Assembly (NCBI RefSeq): GCF_027244095.1
Contig: NC_069657.1
Span: 240,104,674-240,168,673 of the forward strand
Length of the DNA stretch: 64,000 nucleotides
Direction: 5' to 3'
From: Hemicordylus capensis
Taxonomy: Eukaryota > Chordata > Lepidosauria > Squamata > Cordylidae
Made by a program: the position numbers and the translations under genes. Below, in pieces: positions 59,501 to 64,000 of this stretch (positions within the stretch are counted from its first letter, which is position 1; the number at the start of each line of letters is the position of its first letter). The notes below the pieces were generated by a model, which had not been told where the DNA came from, did not search any database, and worked only from the letters and a program-made list of their open reading frames with translations.

Positions 59501-60371
59501 TTGTTGGGGATTTATAGTTTGACAATTGAAAGGAATGTTCTTGAGTAGTCATGCTTACATGTTCCAACCCAGTCACCTGCTCCTATAGGAATCAAGAGTT
59601 GGTGTTAGTGGTTAATATTACATTGACTCAATATTTGGCACCAGTTAATGCACCCTAAATAGTTGACTGAATAATATTGTATACAAGCTGTTCAATAATT
59701 ATTGTATGTTATTGCTTCCATTTCTTTCTTGAACACACATGTGTTTTATTTTTAATTAATATTTAATATAATATTTTAGTTAAAACTATATAAAATTATA
59801 AAATAATTTGGGGAGAAGCGACTGTGCTGGTACAATTAACTCAAGGCAAGCAGAGCCTCAAGTTTACTGTTAAGGGGTGGCTGGAATACCCTCAGACTCA
59901 ATATCTGTGTAAAGTTCTTGGTTTAGTATAGTGCCCACAAAGTGACAACTTTGCATATTGCTGTAAATATTGTTTGTTTATTTTGAAAAGATTCCCATGT
60001 TTCATGTAAACGTTTGTCTTTCAAGCTTGTTGGATCTGTTCAGAGTGAACGTGCCTGTCCCTTCTGAGATGCTCTATGGTCATATGGGATATCTGTATGC
60101 TTTGCTCTTTGTGAACAAACACTTTGGAATGGAAAAGATCCACCGAAACTACATCCAACAGGTACAGTACAGTGTACCCTCTGGTTTCCAGAATGGCCTT
60201 GAGTGTGTGAAACTGGACTAGTGCAAGGTTGGTCTGCAGTCAGGGAGTCCGTGGTTGAAATTCCAGTTCAGCCATAAACTCACTAAATGACCATAGGCTA
60301 GCCTCTGTCTGCAAATAATGATACTAATTTCACTTACAGTGTCCTTATAAAGATGGGGGGGGGGGAGTGTG

Positions 60372-60408
<37 letters not shown>

Positions 60409-62041
60409 ACACATATGCACACATGTAACATTCTAAGCCAGTGATTCTCACTATTTTTTCAAGTGGAGTCCACTTTGGCAAAAAACAAACAAACCCCAAA
60501 ACCCTTCAATCTGAGAGTCATTTTCCACAGTTCTGACTTCTGCACAGTATTGTGTTTTTCTCAGTGTTGGGAAGGCCCTTTAAGAAAAATGGAGCCCTCT
60601 CTTAAGAGCTCTGTGAGGAAAACGCTGGGAAAGGGCTACACTTCCAAGTAGTTCGTGCACGCCTTCTTCCAAGATGGCGCAGAAGCTCAAGAAAGCCCCA
60701 TTTCCCTTAAGGGAGCCCACCTCCCAATGCTGGTCAAAGCGCAGCACTACAACGTGAAAATTGTCATGTCTGTGCCAAGGGAACTATGTAGCATATCCAG
60801 CTTTGGCCAAAGTTTCATGCAGATCCAATAAACAATTAGTCAATGAGCTGTATTAAGAGTGAATGGGATAAGCCATTGGTTTTTGGGCCTTAAAGTGAAA
60901 AACACTGACCTAAGCCTTCTTATACTTCATAGTTATAAGGGAAAGTACCCAGTATGGCAGATACAAGAAATATTCTGCCAAAGGAAGAGTTGGATTTTGA
61001 CTTTGATGTGTATTATTCTTCTATGGCATAAAAGACTCCACATTAGCTACACTTCTGTGGTGTGACAGTTTCTTAGCCACTCACAATGAGAGAAGTTCTC
61101 TAGGCCAAAAAGCTTGCTTGTTTGTTTGTTTGTTTGTTATTTAAAACATTTATATACCATCCAAAATGCAAGTCTCCAGGCAGTTCACAACAAAACAACA
61201 AAAACAGATAAAAAGATTAAAACATCACAACAATTAAAATTTAAAATGTTGAAGCTATTAAAAACACAATTAAAACAATATCTAATTAAAAGCCTTTTTA
61301 AAAGTTGTAAGAGAGGGGGAGCCTCTTATTTCAGCAGGAAGTGTGCTCCAAAGCCTCGGGGCAGCAATGGTATATGTTGAGTCTTTGAGGCTATTCACAC
61401 GAGCGTGCAAATACGGGCTAAGGGAGCCCAGCCCGGTTTTGCACACTCATGTGAACCACCGGGATTGTGCCCGGTTCCAGAGGCTACACAGTGGCAAACC
61501 CACCAAAGTAGCTTCCCTCTAAAATGAAGTGAAGGCAGCAAGTGCTTCCTTAACTTCATTTTTTAAATTGTGTGTCACCGGCTGCTTGTAGCAGTGGCTG
61601 GCACACGGGCGGGAGGTGGGGGGAGAGAATCTCAGTAATGCACTGAGCACTCGCGTGGCGCATTATTGGGGCCGGGGCGGGGAGTGCAGAGCAGCGACGT
61701 GTCCCAGCACCCTGACCCTGCCACTCATCTGGGTGACAGTCTGCCCACCCAGGAACAGACAGGAGATTGTCTGCAGAGAGGGTAAGCAAAACCTGCTCTC
61801 CCCACAGAGCTCCTTTCTCTCTTTCAGACGTCGGTGAAATTTTGAAGTGACCACTTCGGAACAACAGTAATGTATTTCTAGTTCTCCCCTGCAGATCTGT
61901 GACACAGTTATAGCATCTGGTGAGCAGCTGGCCAAAGGACGGAACTTCACATCTAAAAGCCCACTGATGTATGAATGGTACCAAGAATACTATGTAGGAG
62001 CAGCCCATGGCCTAGCTGGGATTTATTACTTTCTCATGCAG
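41447..62041 (+). CDS. LANCL1: LANCL1, LanC-like protein 1 (5' part of the gene; five coding exons, open at the right edge)
   Basis: LANCL1 is a eukaryotic relative of bacterial lanthionine cyclases. It binds glutathione and zinc and has been reported to add glutathione to dehydroamino acids in damaged proteins; it is mainly cytosolic and abundant in brain and testis. The call rests on the N-terminus MAQRAFPNPFADYEKSL and on joined exons giving 230 residues that match my recollection of human LANCL1 residue for residue in length. Recognisable blocks are GYTGWAGIALLYVHLYDVYG (about 60-79), LTKRSITFLCGDAGPLAVAA (about 101-120), EMLYGHMGYLYALLFVNKHF (about 151-170) and EWYQEYYVGAAHGLAGIYY (about 208-226); the last carries the LanC AHG motif. 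The zinc ligands (human Cys276, Cys322, His323) lie in exons beyond the window. No internal stop or frame break is seen, so the gene looks functional. The introns are 5.5, 10.1, 2.6 and 1.7 kb and full of repeats. LANCL2 and LANCL3 are less likely because of the N-terminus. Confidence 0.97.
43056..43300 (-). mobile_element. LINE 3' tail, antisense
   Basis: It is the reverse complement of 45590-45812: shared AGTAACTGGCCCTATCCACC, TGGTGTCTATCTTATG, TAGATTGTGAGCCCTTTGG and the AT-rich end with ATTTATT repeats. Probably an L2-related tail. Confidence 0.75.
44311..44351. repeat. (CA)n microsatellite
   Basis: About 20 uninterrupted CA units. Confidence 0.95.
44640..45445 (+). mobile_element. L2-clade LINE, 3' portion
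   Basis: The sequence CTACAGCTGGTACACCAGCT to GGGCTGCCCTTGAAAACTGT encodes the L2 C-terminal block (LQLVHQLQP..., YVGLPLKTVRKLQLDQNAAA-like) in broken frames. It continues through TGGAATGCCCTCCCTGAAGA to the 3' end TTGTGAGCCGCCCCGAGC and AATAAATAACAATAAA. Confidence 0.88.
45590..45812 (+). mobile_element. LINE 3' tail, sense
   Basis: Sense partner of 43056-43300; ends GTAAACCACCCTGAGCC followed by AAATAAATAAATAAATAAAT. Confidence 0.75.
47004..47121 (+). CDS. LANCL1: LANCL1 second coding exon (residues 28-67)
   Basis: The acceptor CCCACAG ends at 47003 and the donor GTAAGA starts at 47122. The exon reads LTPEFTQHLNNKVKELLQQM and continues to TGYTGWAG, which is the LANCL1 helix leading into the first LanC repeat. 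It ends in phase 1; the glycine codon is completed by the next exon. Confidence 0.95.
48153..48720. repeat. Solo copy of the Gypsy-associated end repeat (fossil)
   Basis: Matches 34992-35770 on both sides of the hAT insert there, and so shows the uninterrupted form. No internal region is seen beside it, which fits a solo LTR or a fragment. It sits in a LANCL1 intron. Old. Confidence 0.65.
49405..49700 (+). mobile_element. 5S rRNA-derived SINE
   Basis: The head (GTGGTAGCAAGTATGACTTG, CCTTAGCTAAGCAAGGTCCG, AATTGGAGACTTG) follows the 5S rRNA sequence around its internal promoter (GAAGCTAAGCAGGGTC...GATGGGAGACC). The body and tail (GCTGCCAGTCTGTGAAGACA, GGTAGCTTCCTATG) are shared with tRNA-derived SINEs in this window. 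Confidence 0.88.
49790..50012 (+). mobile_element. tRNA-derived SINE, sense copy
   Basis: It contains GTGTTGGACTAGGACCGGGG, box B AGAGTTCATATCCCC, GGTGACTCTGGGCCGGTCAT and the tail TTGGAGGAAGAGCAGAATAT with AATAAATAAA. Sister of 8934-9145. Confidence 0.85.
50150..50390 (+). mobile_element. L2-like LINE fragment
   Basis: Reads GGTACTTTCACACCTTGCAC to TACTAGGGCCTTCTGGGTTG TGGCAC-type sequence, resembling the L2 3' coding end (AFxVVAPRLWN). Weakly preserved. Confidence 0.5.
52206..52505. mobile_element. Possible non-autonomous DNA element
   Basis: Begins near TTTTCACACGGGGTTTTA and holds short inverted words (GTGAGTTATC, AAACTCACGG; ATCCGGGGTTAAAAAATCC). No target duplication was found; superfamily unknown. 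Confidence 0.35.
52706..52985 (+). mobile_element. 5S rRNA-derived SINE, best-preserved head
   Basis: TTAGCTAAGCAGGGTCTGCC (from about 52743) and GAATGGGAGACT (about 52776) correspond to box A/intermediate element and box C of 5S rRNA. The element continues through GAGCTGCTCTGGGAAGAGCA to GTCTGACTCAATATATGGCA and the end CATATGTTCTT. RNA polymerase III with TFIIIA would be the expected machinery. Confidence 0.9.
53000..56200. other. Intron stretch without recognisable features
   Basis: Moderately AT-rich. Segments 55300-55560 and 55670-56100 have some internal inverted similarity (AAAAAGGACATTCCTTTTTATT against AAAGAATGTCCTTTTTCC), hinting at a fold-back element, but borders could not be placed. 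Confidence 0.4.
56215..56350. repeat. GC-rich interspersed repeat, diverged copy 3
   Basis: GGGGCCACTTAGCCCCATTT and CCCCCTGCGTCTGATGAGC resemble words in 1-170 and 11050-11220. Weak. Confidence 0.4.
56529..56577. repeat. (GT)n microsatellite
   Basis: About 24 GT units. Confidence 0.95.
56640..56850 (-). mobile_element. Old MIR-like SINE
   Basis: It has the same order as 5775-5998: a GCAGTCTTTACAACAGTGTT segment, TTTCAGCTTTGGGACTGTGG, then AGAATTGAACTGTGGGCTTC at the complement of a tRNA-like box B. Confidence 0.6.
57185..57392 (+). CDS. LANCL1: LANCL1 third coding exon (residues 67-136)
   Basis: The acceptor CTCATTGCAG ends at 57184 and the donor GTAATG starts at 57393. It encodes IALLYVHLYDVYGDPSYLQ through RSITFLCGDAGPLAVAAVV to KQAEDCIA plus two bases of an arginine codon. 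The block around FLCGDAGPLAVAA is nearly invariant in LANCL1. The length of 208 nt keeps the phase (1 in, 2 out). Confidence 0.96.
57393..60025 (+). other. LANCL1 intron after the third coding exon
   Basis: Phase-2 intron of 2633 bp. The only recognisable feature is a short antisense CR1 3' end near 58765-58850. The rest is AT-rich and unclassified. Confidence 0.85.
58765..58850 (-). mobile_element. CR1 3' end fragment, antisense
   Basis: AAGAACAGCCCTGCTGGATC to CCTGTTTCCCACAGTGGCCC is the complement of the tail seen at 38205-38285. Confidence 0.85.
60026..60161 (+). CDS. LANCL1: LANCL1 fourth coding exon (residues 136-181)
   Basis: The acceptor CTTTCAAG ends at 60025 and the donor GTACAG starts at 60162. 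The exon encodes LLDLFRVNVPVPSEMLYGHM, then GYLYALLFVNKHFGMEKIHR and NYIQQ. Its first 13 residues (LLDLFRVNVPVPS) differ from the human sequence more than any other part of the window's LANCL1, while EMLYG..GY.YALLFVN is conserved. Confidence 0.95.
60372..60407. repeat. (CA)n microsatellite
   Basis: About 17 CA units after a G-run. Confidence 0.95.
61125..61375 (-). mobile_element. LINE 3' tail, antisense
   Basis: TTTATATACCATCCAAAATG, AGGCAGTTCACAACAAAAC and AGCAGGAAGTGTGCTCCAAA read as the complement of an L2/CR1-type 3' UTR. The boundary with the following GC-rich segment is near 61385. Confidence 0.6.
61895..62041 (+). CDS. LANCL1: LANCL1 fifth coding exon (residues 182-230)
   Basis: The acceptor CCCCTGCAG ends at 61894 and the donor GTAAGA starts at 62042; the exon holds 49 whole codons (phase 0 to 0). 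It reads ICDTVIASGEQLAKGRNFTS, then KSPLMYEWYQEYYVGAAHGL and AGIYYFLMQ. The AAHGLAG segment contains the His-Gly pair conserved throughout the LanC family. The next exon (starting PSLQ... in human) is not found before the window ends. Confidence 0.96.
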
Positions 62042-62249
62042 GTAAGAGGCATCCTGCAGAGTTGGGAGGGCTCCTTCTAACCCATATGGAAAGCATGGGA
62101 AGCTTTGTGCCTGCACACTCTTCCATCGCCAAGAATTTGGGCGCAAATAGAATTTCATGAGCCCATATTGTACTGCATAAGCTAGAAAGTTGAACCGGGA
62201 TTTGAGAGACAAGAGTTAAAATGATATCTCAACCATGACTCATTGGCTG

Positions 62250-62512
62250 GCGTCCCCACTAACTGTGCGCGGGGAGCAAAAAAAAAACCCCATGCACATA
62301 CTGCTAATGGCTCCACTACCCCAGCACAGAGACTTGCATGGTTGGGAGTGTAATATTTTGGCCAGTCCACCCCTCCCCACCACGGAAATGCTCCACATGA
62401 CCTGAAAGCGGTTGCACAGCACTCTTCTGCGGGGAGGGCACTGCAGTAGTGAGACGGCAAGTGCTGCACAGGAGGTCTTTTCATTCCACATGCACACTGT
62501 TAGTGGGGATGT
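62250..62512. mobile_element. TIR-bearing non-autonomous DNA element
   Basis: The left end GTCCCCACTAACTGTGC and the right end GCACACTGTTAGTGGGGAT are inverted copies over about 17 bp. No clear target duplication. Confidence 0.55.
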
Positions 62513-63394
62513 CGACCATTGTCTCTCTTTCTCCCCTTGGGACAGCCGTATCTCTGTGGCCTTTACTCAAAACACAAACGTTCTCAGGGGTGGTTTTCTT
62601 GGGTGCCCCCCCTCCAGTTTATTGGATACCAATGTGTGGATTGCTTTATTTTTATATAAGATTTATTCCAAGGGGTTTAGTGCTTGCAGATGAAAATAAG
62701 AGTCTTTTTCCCCCTTAATCTGTTGAAAGTTTGTAACTGGAGTTCAACAATGAAGTCTTTTCCAGCTTCTGTTGAATCAATAGAAGACTTGTCTGACATC
62801 CAGACTACCCCTGCAGTGTTGTGCCAGTGGCAAGAGGGCAGGAGCACAAACCTCAGGGACCATTTTCAGGAGCTGCCATGGGCTTCAGAGGGAGGGGAAA
62901 TTCCCCCACCTCCCACCCCTAGGGTGACAGCAAGCCAGCTGCTTACTTTAAATGTGATATTCCTGGATCTGCAACCATTCTGGAAGAATATAGGCCATAA
63001 GTGCTTCACTCAATCTCTGATTTGCTTCTTAAATTTAATTTTATGTGTTTGTTTTAAAGCTCAGAGAATTGTATTGGAATTTCCAAAACCTGAGATTAAA
63101 TTTCGAGAGATAATAAACTGTTGTTCCTTATGCTTACCTAGATAAACATTTGTGTAGCCCGTGTGGTCCAGTGGGTAGAACCTTAGGCTTGGCTGTGGGG
63201 AAACCAAGGTTCAAATCCTTGCTTGACTTAGAAGTTCATTGGATACATCTCCCTGCCACACACACACACACACACATATATACACATACACATTTTGCTA
63301 AGGGATAAAAACAAGGGTTCTTGTGACTTTTAAAACACTTATTTTTTGCCATATGAGCACTCCTAACTCTCCTCCCACCCATTATACACTGCTG

Positions 63395-63575
63395 AAGGAC
63401 CATAGGTCAATGACAGAGCATATGCTTTGCATGCAGACGATCCTAAGTTCTGACATCTCCAGCTAAAAGTAACAGAGCTGAAAAGAACCTCTGCCAACTA
63501 GGGCAGGCAATACTGGATAAGCTGGACCAGTGCTCTGATTGTATGTATGGCAGTTCATATGGAAGTTCTTCTCTG
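63395..63575 (+). mobile_element. tRNA-Ala-type SINE
   Basis: The head CATAGGTCAATGACAGAGCA, TATGCTTTGCATGCAGACGA follows tRNA-Ala(UGC) through the anticodon arm, and box B is eroded (CTAAGTTCTGACATCTCC). The tail (GGCAATACTGGATAAGCTGG, GGCAGTTCATATGG) is that of the 5S-derived SINEs. Confidence 0.75.
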
Positions 63576-64000
63576 CTTGTAGGACATTGTATTCCTTATT
63601 CTTCAACAGCCTGTCCTGTACAGCCTTCTGAAAGAAGGTTACCATAACAGTGGGTGGTCGTGTTGGCTTCTTTTTTAAAAACTTAAGAATACCGAATAGA
63701 ATGTGAATGCACTGGTGTTTGGTGTTAATGTGCATGCATTCAATAAATGGGGCAGTAGCATAAAGATGTAGTTTGGAATCTAACTTCTAAAGACCTGAAA
63801 TCTCTAGAATCAAAAGAATTTTAGTGCCCAGTAGCAAACATTTTGAAAAGGTATTTCTAACATCTCCCCAAAAAGCAATACAGGGTGCGGGAACAGTAAT
63901 TTACCAGAAATAGGCATCAGGGAAGTAAGGACAGTCCCTGATAAGTAGGGACTACTGGAATGTAGGTAGGTGACCTTTGGACAAGGCCTTCTGAGGAAAA

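Larger units (their letters stand above)
60162..61894 (+). other. LANCL1 intron after the fourth coding exon
   Basis: Phase-0 intron of 1733 bp. It holds an old SINE-like segment (about 60190-60330), a CA repeat (60372-60407), an antisense LINE tail (about 61125-61375) and a GC-rich segment (61385-61860) beginning GGCTATTCACACGAGCGTG that looks like transposon sequence. Confidence 0.8.
62042..64000 (+). other. LANCL1 intron after the fifth coding exon (open at right edge)
   Basis: No sixth coding exon is recognisable. The segment contains a TIR-bearing element (about 62250-62512), a short tRNA-like SINE (about 63150-63260), a CA repeat and a tRNA-Ala-derived SINE (63395-63575). Confidence 0.75.

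Noticed and set aside
63400-63475. tRNA-Ala gene
   Set aside because: The 3' half is eroded and the sequence continues into a SINE body and tail.

Overview
The window is a stretch of animal nuclear DNA, almost certainly from a squamate reptile (a lizard in the broad sense). It holds SINEs with the ACCTTT-type tail of the Sauria SINE family, SINEs whose head derives from 5S rRNA, CR1 and L2 LINEs, a BovB/RTE scrap, and many hAT, Harbinger and Helitron-type DNA transposons. The species cannot be named from the sequence alone.

Only one host gene is recognisable: LANCL1 (LanC-like 1, a glutathione-binding protein), on the + strand from about 41.0 kb to beyond the right edge. A non-coding first exon ends at 41066. 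Five coding exons follow (41447-41527, 47004-47121, 57185-57392, 60026-60161, 61895-62041), all with GT/AG borders and compatible phases. They encode residues 1-230 of a protein of roughly 400 residues, and by recall they align with human LANCL1 without any gap. The rest of the gene, including the exons for the zinc ligands, lies to the right.

The left 41 kb is intergenic and dominated by nested repeats. From left to right: a GC-rich repeat and an hAT MITE (0-1 kb); a disrupted fold-back element (4-5 kb); a palindromic hAT MITE (6.1 kb); an antisense CR1 split by a Helitron-like insert (7-8.1 kb); a decayed two-gene PIF/Harbinger transposon (about 8.5-14.7 kb) that itself received a SINE, a GC-rich repeat and an hAT element; an hAT element holding a GATA microsatellite (18.0 kb); an L2 LINE (18.8-20.3 kb); a near-perfect 38-bp-arm hairpin (20.4 kb); a Sauria SINE (21.2 kb); a BovB scrap (24.1 kb); a Harbinger-like MITE (25.1 kb); a 143-bp tandem duplication (28.5 kb); a Helitron-like element (30 kb); a Sauria SINE (30.6 kb); a broken Ty3/Gypsy fossil on the - strand (about 31.5-36.1 kb), whose end repeat was hit by an hAT element; three palindromic MITEs in a row (36.1-36.7 kb); a CR1 LINE (37-38.3 kb); and a 1-kb fold-back element (38.9-39.9 kb).

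The LANCL1 introns hold more repeats: two L2 pieces and two related LINE tails in inverted orientation, a copy of the Gypsy end repeat (48.2 kb), two 5S-derived SINEs, tRNA-derived SINEs, and several long CA/GT microsatellites. I found no rRNA or tRNA gene, no CRISPR array and no sign of a new multi-gene system. The most informative signals are several exact 8-bp target-site duplications, which fix element borders and insertion order, and the strong hairpin at 20.4 kb.
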